Source: Prevotella sp. UBA7782 (GTDB taxonomy: Bacteria; Bacteroidota; Bacteroidia; Bacteroidales; Bacteroidaceae). Taken from it: a stretch of 15,700 nt of DNA. A model generated the notes under the pieces. That model did no database searches, had not been told where the DNA came from, and saw only the letters and a list, made by a program, of their open reading frames with translations. Positions 6,192-15,221 of this stretch are shown in pieces. Within the stretch, counting starts at the first letter, position 1. The number at the start of each line of letters is the position of its first letter. The stretch is from the NCBI GenBank assembly GCA_002480935.1, contig DLDC01000061.1, forward strand, positions 2,407 to 18,106, read 5' to 3'. The position numbers and the translations under genes are program-made.

Positions 6192-9100
6192 TTAGAAGGT
6201 AACGTTCACGCCAAACGAGCAGGTGAAAGGCGTAGGATAAGCGCCGTAGTCATAGCCCACGCGGTAGCCCGACTGGAAGGTTGAGTTCTCCGGGTCGTAG
6301 TTGCGATAGCCTGAGATGACGTACACGTTCTCCATGTTCACGTACAGGCGCAGGTTGGTTAAGCCCAAGCTCTTCACCCAGTTTGTCGGGAAGGTATATC
6401 CCAGGCGGATGTTCTTCAGGCGTGTGAAGGTGCCGTTCTCCACCCAGTAGCTGGTGCTCTGTCCGCGCACGCCGGTCTGTATGGTGCGTGGTTTGGGTGT
6501 CCATCCGTCACCGGGATTCTCGTCTGAGCGCCAGAAGTTGTAAACCGATGAGTAGGCGTTGCGCGAGCCGTTCCACTCACCCAGGAAGCGAGCGTTCTGG
6601 TTCATGATCTCAGCGCCCTCTGATCCTTGCAGCATAAAGCTGAAGTCGAAGCCCTTATAAGTAAAGGTGTTGGTCATGCCCCAAGTGAAGTTAGGCTGAT
6701 AGTTGCCCAGAATGACGCGGTCGTTAGAGGTTATCTTGCCGTCGCCGTCGGCATCAAACACCTTGGGGTCGCCGCCCTCGCTGCCTGTAGGAGCGGCCCA
6801 TCCGTCGCCCTTGCCGGCCTTAGCCTCGGCTGTAGACAGCGTGCCCAGGATGCGATAGCCAAAGTAGTTGCCGATGGGTTGTCCCACTTCGGTCTTTGAT
6901 ATGGCACTGTTGGTGTTCACGTAGATGGGGTCGTTGTTGGTTCCGAGCTTCAGCACCTTGTTGCGGTTGGCCGATATGTTGAAGTCGGTAGTCCATCCGA
7001 AGACGCCCACCAAGTTGCGTGACGACAGGTTGAACTCTACACCTTCGTTGCGCAGGGCACCCACGTTGTCGAGCGACTCGGTAAATCCGGTGAGCACGGG
7101 CACGGGCACCTGCAGCAGAATGTCGTTGGTGCGCGAGTAGTAAAGGTCCAGGCTACCGCTCAAGCGGTTGTTGAGCACTGCGAAGTCGAGGCCCAGGTTC
7201 ACCTGCCAAGTCTTCTCCCACTTCAGGTCAGGGTCAGGACTTGTGCCGGTGTAGATGCCCGATACGGCCTTGCCGTCGCGCACATACTGGTCGTAGGCCA
7301 GCAATCCGATAGAGCCATAGTTATCTATCTGGTTGTTACCTGTCTGTCCGTACGACAGTCTGAGCTTCAAGTTGTTCAGCCATGTGGCATGGTCTCTCAG
7401 CCAAGGCTCCTCGCTCATGCGCCAAGCCAGTGACGCTGATGGGAAGTAACCCCATCGGCTGTTGGTGCCGAAACGCGAGCATCCGTCGGCACGGATGGCG
7501 GCGCTGGCCATGTACTTGCCTTTATAAGCGTAGGTGGCACGTGCCAGCCATGAGATGAGGCTCCACTGTGTCTCGGTGGTTTGCGAGTTGTTGCTGATGT
7601 CGGTGGCGGCGTTCAGCGTGTGCACCAGGTCGTTGGGATAGCCCGTTCCGGTCATGTTGCCCAGCTCGAGCGTTTGCTTCTGCATGGTGTAACCTGCCAG
7701 TCCGGTCACGGCGTGGTCGCCGAAGGTCTTGTTATAGTTAAGGGTATTCTCCCATGCCCAGTTAAACTGATGCAGCGTGGTGTAGGTTCCCGTGGCGTGT
7801 ACCCAGCCTGAGTAGCCCCAGTTCTGACCCTCGTTCCAGTAAGAATTATAGTGCATGTCCTCGTTGTCGGCGTTGATGGCCGTGCGGAAGGTCAGGCCGT
7901 CGATGATTTTCCAGTCGAAGTAGGCATTGAGCAGCTGCGTGTTGGTGATGCGCTTCTTGTGCATCTCACGCGTCAGCGAGTAAGGATGCCAGAGCTGGAA
8001 GCCATACTTCACGAAGGTGTTCCACATAGAAGCCGGGTCTTTGAAGCCCAGCGAGCCGGTCTCCACATAGAGAGGGAAGATGGGGTCGCTCTGTGCCGTG
8101 AGCGATACGGCATCGCTCTTGCCGGCCGTGCCGTAGGGGCTGTCTTTCGTCCGGGTGAGAGCCATCTTCACGGAGAGGCTGAAGCGGTTGTTGAACTTGT
8201 GGTTCACGTTGCTTCGCACGCTGTAGCGCTCGTAGCTGTTATTGTCTACCACGCCCTCCTGGTTCATGTAGTTGCCTGACACCATGAACTGTGTCTTCTC
8301 GTTGCCACCTGATGCGCTGGCCTGTATATTGTGCGTGATGGCCGTGCGCAGCAGCACGTCTTGCCAGTCGGTGCCGTTGCCTATGCGTGCGATCCATTCG
8401 GGGTCAGAAAACTCGTCGGGCACGTAGGTGTTGCCATACGAGCGCTTGGCGTTGGGGTTGGAGAGCAGCAGCGTGGCGTAAGAGTTGTTTCTGGCTGCCG
8501 TCTCAAACTCCATCCACTGCTTGGCATCCATCAGGTCGATGCGGCGGTTCACGCGCGACACGCCCAGCTCATAGTTTACGTCCACCTTGGTTCGGCCGGC
8601 CTTGCCCGACTTGGTGGTGATGATGACTACGCCGTTGGCGCCACGCGAACCGTAGATGGCGGCCGACGAGGCATCCTTCAGTATCTCTATGCTCTCAATA
8701 TCGTTAGGGTTGATGTTGTTCATCGGGTTGCGGTTGAAGGTCTGCACGTTTCCTCCGTTGGTGCCGTTGCCCGAGTCGGTGTTGTCTTCCAAGGGTATAC
8801 CGTCGATGACATACAGCGGCTGGGTGCCCGAGTTGATAGACGACATACCGCGCACCCTGATGGTAGGCGACATGCCCGGGGCACCCTGCGACTGCGTGAT
8901 GTTGATGCCTGACACCTGTCCGGCCATCGATTGCAAGGCGTTGCCGTAGGGGCGATCCTTCAGCTTGTCGGCTCCCAGCTGCGACACGGCACCCGTCAGG
9001 TCGCGCTTCTTCACCGTTCCGTAGCCAATGACCACCACATCGTCAAGGCCCATCACGTCGGGCTCCATGCGGGCCAGCCCGCCTGCCTTCACCTTGGCCT

Positions 9101-9410
9101 CCTTATAGCCCGTGTACGACAGCGTGAGGGGCGTGCCCTGAGCCACGTTGAGCTGATAATTACCGTCGAGGTCGGTCACCGTAGCAGCGCCGTTGGCCGC
9201 GCGCACCGTTACGCCAATGAGTGGTTCGCCTTTTTCGTCTACTACTCGTCCCTTCACACCGTCTTGCTGCTGTAGCACAGACGTAGCACCGGGAACAGAA
9301 GATGCCGCAGCCTGCACAGGACTGACGGTCACCATGCCCAAGACAGCCAGCGCGCCTATCGCGCACTTCATGCCGCCATCGCAATGTTTGTGGTTTCTCG
9401 CTTTTTTCAT
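6192..9410 (-). CDS. SusC/RagA family TonB-dependent outer-membrane transporter (pair 1)
   Basis: The 1072-residue product is a SusC-type beta-barrel that imports an oligomer, with energy from TonB, together with the SusD lipoprotein encoded downstream. After a signal peptide (hydrophobic core about 15-33, VQAAA) comes a CarboxypepD_reg-like domain beginning VKGRVVDEKGEPL (52 on), then the plug starting VVVIGYGTVKKRDLTGAVS (125-143), the SusC signature GANGVVIITTK (257-267), and a long barrel ending in aromatic SFGVNVTF. A DADGDGKITSND element (886-897) is EF-hand-like. Compared with SusC2 the plug has about 21 extra Gly/Asn-rich residues (near 210-235). The frame is open upstream to an ATG at 9497; I chose the ATG at 9410 because MKKARNHKH gives a normal basic signal-peptide start. 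The transporter class is certain, the cargo unknown. Confidence 0.94.
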   Translation of the reverse strand: MKKARNHKHCDGGMKCAIGALAVLGMVTVSPVQAAASSVPGATSVLQQQDGVKGRVVDEKGEPLIGVTVRAANGAATVTDLDGNYQLNVAQGTPLTLSYTGYKEAKVKAGGLARMEPDVMGLDDVVVIGYGTVKKRDLTGAVSQLGADKLKDRPYGNALQSMAGQVSGINITQSQGAPGMSPTIRVRGMSSINSGTQPLYVIDGIPLEDNTDSGNGTNGGNVQTFNRNPMNNINPNDIESIEILKDASSAAIYGSRGANGVVIITTKSGKAGRTKVDVNYELGVSRVNRRIDLMDAKQWMEFETAARNNSYATLLLSNPNAKRSYGNTYVPDEFSDPEWIARIGNGTDWQDVLLRTAITHNIQASASGGNEKTQFMVSGNYMNQEGVVDNNSYERYSVRSNVNHKFNNRFSLSVKMALTRTKDSPYGTAGKSDAVSLTAQSDPIFPLYVETGSLGFKDPASMWNTFVKYGFQLWHPYSLTREMHKKRITNTQLLNAYFDWKIIDGLTFRTAINADNEDMHYNSYWNEGQNWGYSGWVHATGTYTTLHQFNWAWENTLNYNKTFGDHAVTGLAGYTMQKQTLELGNMTGTGYPNDLVHTLNAATDISNNSQTTETQWSLISWLARATYAYKGKYMASAAIRADGCSRFGTNSRWGYFPSASLAWRMSEEPWLRDHATWLNNLKLRLSYGQTGNNQIDNYGSIGLLAYDQYVRDGKAVSGIYTGTSPDPDLKWEKTWQVNLGLDFAVLNNRLSGSLDLYYSRTNDILLQVPVPVLTGFTESLDNVGALRNEGVEFNLSSRNLVGVFGWTTDFNISANRNKVLKLGTNNDPIYVNTNSAISKTEVGQPIGNYFGYRILGTLSTAEAKAGKGDGWAAPTGSEGGDPKVFDADGDGKITSNDRVILGNYQPNFTWGMTNTFTYKGFDFSFMLQGSEGAEIMNQNARFLGEWNGSRNAYSSVYNFWRSDENPGDGWTPKPRTIQTGVRGQSTSYWVENGTFTRLKNIRLGYTFPTNWVKSLGLTNLRLYVNMENVYVISGYRNYDPENSTFQSGYRVGYDYGAYPTPFTCSFGVNVTF

Positions 9411-9817
9411 GATAAGTAATACTCTGAGTAACTTTAATAATTTGTTTAGGTCTTTAATTTTTATAATTTTAAGACGCCCCGCGTTGTATATTGTCATCTC
9501 TTAAACGAATATTTTTTTCATTTTCACCTTATTTTTTTTGTGTTGCCGCCCATCTGCCCGGGCTTTAGGCCTCGGTGCCAACCTTTTTTTCTTTCTCTTT
9601 GCCTGCCCTTGCTTGCCCACCCGTTTTTTCGGTCTCGGCCATCATGGCCTTTTTGCTGGGTCATCATGCCTATTTTGCCGTGCCATATAGTGCTTTTCGT
9701 GTTGCAAAATAGATGTTGTCGGTTGTAGAAGTTGGGGAGCGTAAAACGAAGAGGCCTTTGTTTCCAGATTGTTCCATAGTCCGCCATTGTGCGCTTGCCA
9801 CTGAGGTTGCATGTTGG

Positions 9818-9916
9818 TTAGACAGAAAGTCTGCTCGTTAGCCCCGCAGTGTGCCCTGCCCCGTCCATGCAAATCAATAGGAGGAAGAGCATGATAAATC
9901 GTAAATTCCTATTCAT
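9818..9916 (-). CDS. Small 32-residue signal-peptide-like frame of unknown status
   Basis: The minus-strand ATG at 9916 lies about 41 bases after the predicted start site of the promoter at 9964-9995. The product begins MNRNLRFIMLFLLLIC and runs 32 residues to a TAA at 9818-9820. It has a basic start, a strong hydrophobic core and a small-residue stretch (GAGHTAG), like a complete export signal with almost no mature protein. It could be a leader peptide in a long susC1 leader, a tiny membrane peptide, or the surviving start of a decayed exported-protein gene. Downstream frames show no family I recognise. The promoter spacing favours expression, but coding is unproven. Confidence 0.3.
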   Translation of the reverse strand: MNRNLRFIMLFLLLICMDGAGHTAGLTSRLSV

Positions 9917-9963
9917 ATAAGTGATGTTATTGTTGATATTTACCAAGTTTGTGTTTGCAGGTG

Positions 9964-9995
9964 CAAAGATAAGCCGAATGAGCAAGACGAACAAA
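9964..9995 (-). promoter_or_regulatory. Near-consensus leftward Bacteroidetes promoter
   Basis: On the minus strand TTTG (9995 to 9992), exactly 20 bases, then TATCTTTG (9971 to 9964) match both consensus boxes at ideal spacing. The start site would be near 9957. The transcript would cover the 32-codon frame and, if not ended earlier, run into susC1 with a leader of about 545 bases. No intrinsic terminator is evident between. Confidence 0.65.
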
Positions 9996-10160
9996 CAGCC
10001 GGGCCGCTATTTATCGTGCACCACAACATCTTCATAAGTTTGAAAAAACATTGTAACATTGTGGCGCCCTTGCAGCCCAAACAGGCTTTTCACCGCCTGC
10101 ATACCTGTGGCGCCGGTTATACAGCGGGGACTTCTAACGATTTTTTTATTGGTTTTGAGA

Positions 10161-10228
10161 TGACAAAAATATATAAGGTGCGTCAAATAATTGTAAGATG
10201 TACGCTAAATCATATTAACATAACTTTT
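10161..10228 (+). promoter_or_regulatory. Candidate operator repeats and weak -7 box for susC2
   Basis: Two adjacent 20-base units, TGACAAAAATATATAAGGTG (10161-10180) and CGTCAAATAATTGTAAGATG (10181-10200), match at 13 of 20 positions. The second resembles the 16-base repeat upstream of the DUF285 gene (11 of 16 with one gap). TAACTTTT (10221-10228) is a 7 of 8 match to the -7 box, at nearly the same distance from the repeat as in that promoter. The leader would be only about 7 bases, and AT-rich sequence makes chance matches easy. Confidence 0.3.
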
Positions 10229-10241
10229 TTATATAATTTTT

Positions 10242-13200
10242 ATGAGGAAACAATCTAGCAAAAAGCATTATGACAAGCACATGCTTGGCACATTGGGCAC
10301 AATGGCCTTGCTGGGCATGTTGGGCACTATGCCCGTGACGGCCGGAGTGTCGCCGGCCACGCAGCCCACGTCATTTCAACAGCAGAAGGACGTTGTGAAG
10401 GGCCGAATAGTAGACGAGAACGGCGAACCGCTTATCGGCGTGACCGTCAGGGCGGCCAACGGAGCGGCCACGGTGACCGACGTAGACGGCAACTACGAGC
10501 TGGGCGTGAAGCCCGGCACAATGCTCACCCTGACCTATGCGGGCTATAAAGACGCGAAGGTGAAGGCCGGAGGACTGACCAAGATGGAGCCCGACGTGCA
10601 AGGACTGAACGAGGTTGTGGTTGTGGGTTACGGCACGGTGAAGAAGAAAGACCTTACGGGCGCCGTGACATCCATGAAGAACCAAGACATCGTGATAGCT
10701 CCCACCAACAACGTGATGGAGTCTTTGCAAGGCAAGGTGTCGGGTCTCGACATCACCAAGACCAGCGGTGAGGTGGGCTCAGGCGTGAACATCGTGCTGC
10801 GTGGTAACCGCTCTATCTACGGCGACAACTCGCCACTGTTCATCATCGACGGCCTTCCAGGCAGCTACGACCAGCTCAACCCCAACGACATAGAGAGCGT
10901 AGACGTGCTGAAGGATGCTTCGGCCACCGCCATCTATGGTTCGGCAGGTGCCAACGGCGTGATTATCATCACTACCAAGCGCGGCAAGTCGGGCTCTACA
11001 CGCGTGAACTTCGACGCCTATTACGGCTGGAGCGGCACGCCAAACTTCAAGCACGGCATGGTGGGCGATGAGTGGACACGTTACATGCGCGAGGCTTATA
11101 AGTATAAGAACGGCGACTATCCGCAGAACATCGAGGCTCTGATGGGTGGCAACCAGGCCTACATAGACGCTTATAACAACAACAAATGGATAGACTGGGT
11201 GGACCAGGCATCGGGCAATACGGCCACTACGCAGAAGTACTCACTGTCGGTTACGGGCGGCACGGACAAGACTAAGATATACGCCTCTACATCGTATGCC
11301 CATGAGAAGGGCTTGCTCTCTAACGAGGGGCAGGAGCGTTACTCGCTGCGACTGAACCTGGATCAGCAGATATTCAGCTGGGCCAAGGTGGGCTTTACGT
11401 CTAACCTTGACTATACAAGGCGCGACCGCGGCAACTCAAACACCTATAACGCAGCCCTCACGGCCATGCCGCTGGGCGACGTGTATAACGAAGACGGCAA
11501 GATGAACTCGGAGTATATACAGAACCAGTATACCCCGCTGGGCGACTTCCTGGACTATCAGTATGCCAACAACACGCGCACAACCTACATCAACGCCATT
11601 GGCTACTTGGAGCTGCAGCCCGTGAAGGGGCTCACCTTCCGCTCGCAGCTGGACGCCACGCTCAGCAACGCCCGCCTCGGCCAGTACTGGGGACAGAACG
11701 CCACGAGCAAGTTGCCCTCTTATGCCAAGGCTCCGCACGCTTCGGTAACGCACAACGAGGCTTACAACTATACGTGGGAGAACATCCTCTCTTATAACAC
11801 CACCATCGCCCAAGACCACAACGTGGGCATCACAGGCGTTACGTCATGGCAGAAGAACACGGCCGAGGAGTATCTCGCAGGCGGCAATGACCAGATGGTG
11901 GACTCATGGTATTGGTATCGCATGATTTCGTCTACGCCCGTCTGGCTCAACTCCGGTTACACCAGAACACAGAAGATGTCGTATGCCGTTCGCCTCAACT
12001 ACTCTTACAAGGGCAAGTATCTCGCCACATTCTCCAATCGTTGGGACGGCGTGAGCTTCTTCTCCAAGGGCAACAAGTGGGCATCTTTCCCAGCCGGCGC
12101 GCTGGCTTGGCGCATCTCTGACGAGGCCTTCATGAAGGGCACCAAGAACTGGCTCGACAACCTGAAGCTGCGCTTGGGAGCCGGTATAACGGGCAACTCA
12201 GGCGGCGTGGGCGCCTATGCCACCACCACCAACGTGTATCAGTATAGCTCGGCTGGCGTGAGCGTAGATGGCAAGTATGTGCCCTTTGTGCAGTATAGCG
12301 GCACGTACGGCAGCTCTAACCTGAGCTGGGAGAAATCGTACAACTGGAACGTCGGTCTCGACTTCGGCTTCCTCCACGGCCGCATAGACGGTACCATCGA
12401 CGCCTTCAGCACCAAGACCAAGGGCCTGCTCTTTAAGCGCAACATGCCTATCACAACCGGTCTGACCGGATGGGGATGGACGCTGGCCAGCTGGCAGAAC
12501 TTGGCCAAGACGGCCAACAAGGGCGTTGAGTTTACCATCAACTCGCGTAACATCGTGACACGCGACTTCACTTGGAACACCACCCTCACCGGAACATGGC
12601 AGAAAGAAAAGATAGAGAGCCTGCCCGAGGGCGACCTCATCAATGAGAACCTCTTTGAGGGTCAGCCTATACATGCCGTCTACGGATATAAGTATGCCGG
12701 CATCTGGGGCACTGACGCGTCGGCTGAAGACCTGGCCACCTATGGCGTGAAGCCCGGATGGACCAAGATAGAAACCGTGCCCATCATAGACAAGGACGGC
12801 AACAGCGACGAGGGCAAGCACAAATACAGCGAGAAGTATGACCGACAGATACTCGGACACGAGAACCCCAACTGGATATTGGGCTTGAACAACACCTTCA
12901 CCTATCGCGGCTTTGACCTCACCGTGTATATGATGGCCCGCTTGGGACAGACCTTCCGGAGCGACTTGCTGGGCCGTTACACCGCCAAGTCGAGCATCAC
13001 AACCAACCAGATAGCCGGCACCGACTACTGGACGGAGAACAACCAGGGCGCTTACTATCCCGCTCCGGGCGTGGGCGACGACCAGTCGGCCGGCTATAAC
13101 GCCTTCGCTTACTTCGACGGCTCCTTCCTGAAGATAAAGAACATCACCCTGGGCTACACCCTTCCGCAGCAGCTCACACGCAAGGTGCTCATACAGAAGG

Positions 13201-13337
13201 CACGCGTATACTTCACCGCTTATAACCCCTGGATTATATGCGACAGCAAGCTGAAGCACACAGACCCCGAAATGGGCGGCAACGATGCCTTCCCTACTTA
13301 CAAGCAATTCGTGTTTGGTATAAACATAACCCTTTAA
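10242..13337 (+). CDS. SusC/RagA family TonB-dependent outer-membrane transporter (pair 2)
   Basis: The 1031-residue product is a second SusC-type importer. A basic N-terminus and hydrophobic core (about 14-35) form the signal peptide. The CarboxypepD_reg-like domain starts VKGRIVDENGEPL at residue 52, the same position as in SusC1. The plug follows from VVVVGYGTVKKKDLTGAVT (125-143), with signature GANGVIIITTK (236-246), and the barrel ends FVFGINITL. The first domain is 79% identical to SusC1 over 92 residues, while the later plug and barrel are clearly different, so the pair probably takes a different ligand. It lacks SusC1's EF-hand-like element; the matching place reads DKDGNSDEGK. It starts a susC-susD operon, with susD2 13 bases downstream. 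An internal ATG at codon 14 would remove the basic start, so I prefer 10242. Confidence 0.94.
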   Translation: MRKQSSKKHYDKHMLGTLGTMALLGMLGTMPVTAGVSPATQPTSFQQQKDVVKGRIVDENGEPLIGVTVRAANGAATVTDVDGNYELGVKPGTMLTLTYAGYKDAKVKAGGLTKMEPDVQGLNEVVVVGYGTVKKKDLTGAVTSMKNQDIVIAPTNNVMESLQGKVSGLDITKTSGEVGSGVNIVLRGNRSIYGDNSPLFIIDGLPGSYDQLNPNDIESVDVLKDASATAIYGSAGANGVIIITTKRGKSGSTRVNFDAYYGWSGTPNFKHGMVGDEWTRYMREAYKYKNGDYPQNIEALMGGNQAYIDAYNNNKWIDWVDQASGNTATTQKYSLSVTGGTDKTKIYASTSYAHEKGLLSNEGQERYSLRLNLDQQIFSWAKVGFTSNLDYTRRDRGNSNTYNAALTAMPLGDVYNEDGKMNSEYIQNQYTPLGDFLDYQYANNTRTTYINAIGYLELQPVKGLTFRSQLDATLSNARLGQYWGQNATSKLPSYAKAPHASVTHNEAYNYTWENILSYNTTIAQDHNVGITGVTSWQKNTAEEYLAGGNDQMVDSWYWYRMISSTPVWLNSGYTRTQKMSYAVRLNYSYKGKYLATFSNRWDGVSFFSKGNKWASFPAGALAWRISDEAFMKGTKNWLDNLKLRLGAGITGNSGGVGAYATTTNVYQYSSAGVSVDGKYVPFVQYSGTYGSSNLSWEKSYNWNVGLDFGFLHGRIDGTIDAFSTKTKGLLFKRNMPITTGLTGWGWTLASWQNLAKTANKGVEFTINSRNIVTRDFTWNTTLTGTWQKEKIESLPEGDLINENLFEGQPIHAVYGYKYAGIWGTDASAEDLATYGVKPGWTKIETVPIIDKDGNSDEGKHKYSEKYDRQILGHENPNWILGLNNTFTYRGFDLTVYMMARLGQTFRSDLLGRYTAKSSITTNQIAGTDYWTENNQGAYYPAPGVGDDQSAGYNAFAYFDGSFLKIKNITLGYTLPQQLTRKVLIQKARVYFTAYNPWIICDSKLKHTDPEMGGNDAFPTYKQFVFGINITL

Positions 13338-13350
13338 ACCTTAACGCAAA

Positions 13351-15144
13351 ATGAAAAAGAACAATATATCAGCCATCAGCCTTTCGGCTCTGGCAGCCCT
13401 CACGCTGACGCTCAGCTCTTGCTCGCTCGACGAGGAGAACCCCGGCGGATCTACCATGGAGAACTTCGCCACATCGGTGGAGGGCATGGAGTCGCTCGTC
13501 AACCAGTGCTACTTCGGCGCTGAGAGATTCCTGTACGGAACAGAAAACTACATGAAGATGACAGAGGGCGACACCGACCTCTGGACCACAACGGCCAACA
13601 GAGAGACCAATCAAACCTACTTCTGGTTCTACGCCGGAGCACCCAGCATAAGCTGGACCAACGGCTACTTCTATGCCTGCTATGACGGCATAGGCTCGTG
13701 CAACAAGGTGATAGAGCTGGCCGACAAGACCCCTTATGACACCGAGGCCAAGCGCAGGCTGACCATTGCCAAGGCACGCTTTATGAGAGCCGTTTACTAC
13801 TTCAACCTCGTAGAGCAGTTTGGAAGCGTGGAGATGCTCACGCAGACGCAGAGCGCGCCCGACTATGCTCCGGTGAAGACAGACCCGCTTACCATATATA
13901 AAGAGGTGATTATACCCGACCTGGAATATGCCGCCGAGAACCTGGAGAAGGGCACCGACGCCACAACAACCACGCCTACCAAGAAGGCCGCGCTGGGATT
14001 TCTGGCCAAAGCCTGCCTGCAGACAAAGGAGTATGGCACCGACGACTATCTGCAAGAGGCTCTCTCTGCCAGCAAGAAGCTCATAGCCGACTGTGAGAAG
14101 GGCGGCACGGAATATGGCGCCTATATGTATCCCACCTACGACGAGGTGTTTGCACAAGCCAACAACTATAACAACAAGGAGGCACTGTGGAAACATCGCT
14201 GGTATGCCGGCGCCGACGGACACGGCTCAAGCAACGGCGCTCATAAGTTGAACCGCAACGACGAGGAGTTCCTCTGCGCCGTTACCAACTTCGGAGCTAT
14301 CGTAGACAACGTGGAGACACGCCAGACATGGGACGACTGCCGCACGGGCCACTTCATGCCTACGCAGCACTTGCTCAGCCTCTTTGTGCAGAAAGACGGC
14401 ACGCTCGACCCGCGTTTCCACAAGTCGTTCACCACTCAGTGGAAGGCCAACACCGACTATACATGGGGCGAGGGCGTTGCTGCCAACTATGACAAGGATG
14501 CCTCTGTGGTGGGCAAGAAAATAAAGAAGGGCGATGTGGCCATTAAGTTCGTCATGCCGCAAGATGCCGACTATCAGCAGGAAGTGGCCGGCGAGAAGAC
14601 TTCAGACTATCTCACCATAGACTATAAGGACGTGTATAACGACGCCAACCGCAACGTAAACATGACGCTCAACGGCAAGGAGAACCTGAAGCGCTACTTC
14701 TTCCCCTCGCTCAACAAGCACAACAGCAGCAACTACTACGTGGTTAACGCCAAGAAAAACCGCATAGGCAACCTCAACGCTACATTCATCATGCGCATGG
14801 CAGAGGTGTATCTCATCGCCGCTGAGGCCGATATCTACCTGGGCAACACGGCTGAGGCGCTCACCTATATCAACACCATACGCAAGCGTGCAGGTGCAGA
14901 GCTGCTCACTGAGGCGCCCACCGTGCGCACCGTGCTGGATGAGAGGGGCCGCGAGCTGTGCGGAGAGTATGACCGCTTCTATGACCTCAAGCGCACCGGA
15001 ATGTTCAAGAACGACACCTATCTCAAGGAGACGCACCCCGACCTGGCTAAGTATTTCAAGCCAGAATATGCCCTGCGCCCCTTCTCTGACACCTTCCTCG
15101 GCTCCATCTCTAATTCGGCCGACTGGCAGAACCCGGGCTATTAA
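13351..15144 (+). CDS. SusD/RagB family nutrient-binding outer-membrane lipoprotein (pair 2)
   Basis: The 597-residue product is the SusD-like partner of the transporter just upstream. The lipobox TLSSC (Cys24) is followed by SLDEEN, an acidic stretch of the kind that directs Bacteroidetes lipoproteins to the cell surface. Family motifs include KARFMRAVYYFNLVEQFGSV (141-160), ERGRELCGEYDRFYDLKR (531-548), LRPFSDTFLG (about 575-584), and the closing NPGY (594-597). Its size is normal for the family and about 120 residues longer than SusD1, consistent with a different ligand or capping surface. The gene follows susC2 after 13 bases, so they are co-transcribed, and a terminator lies 77 bases past the stop. 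The ligand is unknown. Confidence 0.94.
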   Translation: MKKNNISAISLSALAALTLTLSSCSLDEENPGGSTMENFATSVEGMESLVNQCYFGAERFLYGTENYMKMTEGDTDLWTTTANRETNQTYFWFYAGAPSISWTNGYFYACYDGIGSCNKVIELADKTPYDTEAKRRLTIAKARFMRAVYYFNLVEQFGSVEMLTQTQSAPDYAPVKTDPLTIYKEVIIPDLEYAAENLEKGTDATTTTPTKKAALGFLAKACLQTKEYGTDDYLQEALSASKKLIADCEKGGTEYGAYMYPTYDEVFAQANNYNNKEALWKHRWYAGADGHGSSNGAHKLNRNDEEFLCAVTNFGAIVDNVETRQTWDDCRTGHFMPTQHLLSLFVQKDGTLDPRFHKSFTTQWKANTDYTWGEGVAANYDKDASVVGKKIKKGDVAIKFVMPQDADYQQEVAGEKTSDYLTIDYKDVYNDANRNVNMTLNGKENLKRYFFPSLNKHNSSNYYVVNAKKNRIGNLNATFIMRMAEVYLIAAEADIYLGNTAEALTYINTIRKRAGAELLTEAPTVRTVLDERGRELCGEYDRFYDLKRTGMFKNDTYLKETHPDLAKYFKPEYALRPFSDTFLGSISNSADWQNPGY

Positions 15145-15221
15145 GCATGGGCCGATAGGGTGATGGGGCAGCAGAGCGCGCGGCTCACTGCTCCAGCACT
15201 CTCTCTTATAACATCAATCAG

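Larger units (their letters stand above)
9411..10241. other. 831-base divergent intergenic region between the two susC genes
   Basis: Bases 9411-9540 are AT-rich and would form the leader of susC1; no near-consensus -7 box lies within them. Bases 9540-9817 contain no convincing gene on either strand. A leftward promoter lies at 9964-9995, with a 32-codon frame at 9818-9916 behind it. Bases 10043-10160 hold nothing recognised, and 10161-10228 contains candidate operator and promoter elements for susC2. Confidence 0.6.

Noticed and set aside
6192..9497. Longer susC1 start at 9497 adding 29 residues
   Set aside because: The extension is lysine- and leucine-rich and would bury the signal peptide behind it. 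The ATG at 9410 gives a normal export signal in register with SusC2.
9524..9872. Two overlapping minus-strand frames of 87 and 76 codons in the susC leader
   Set aside because: They have low-complexity basic composition, no recognisable domain and no start signal. They look like chance open frames.
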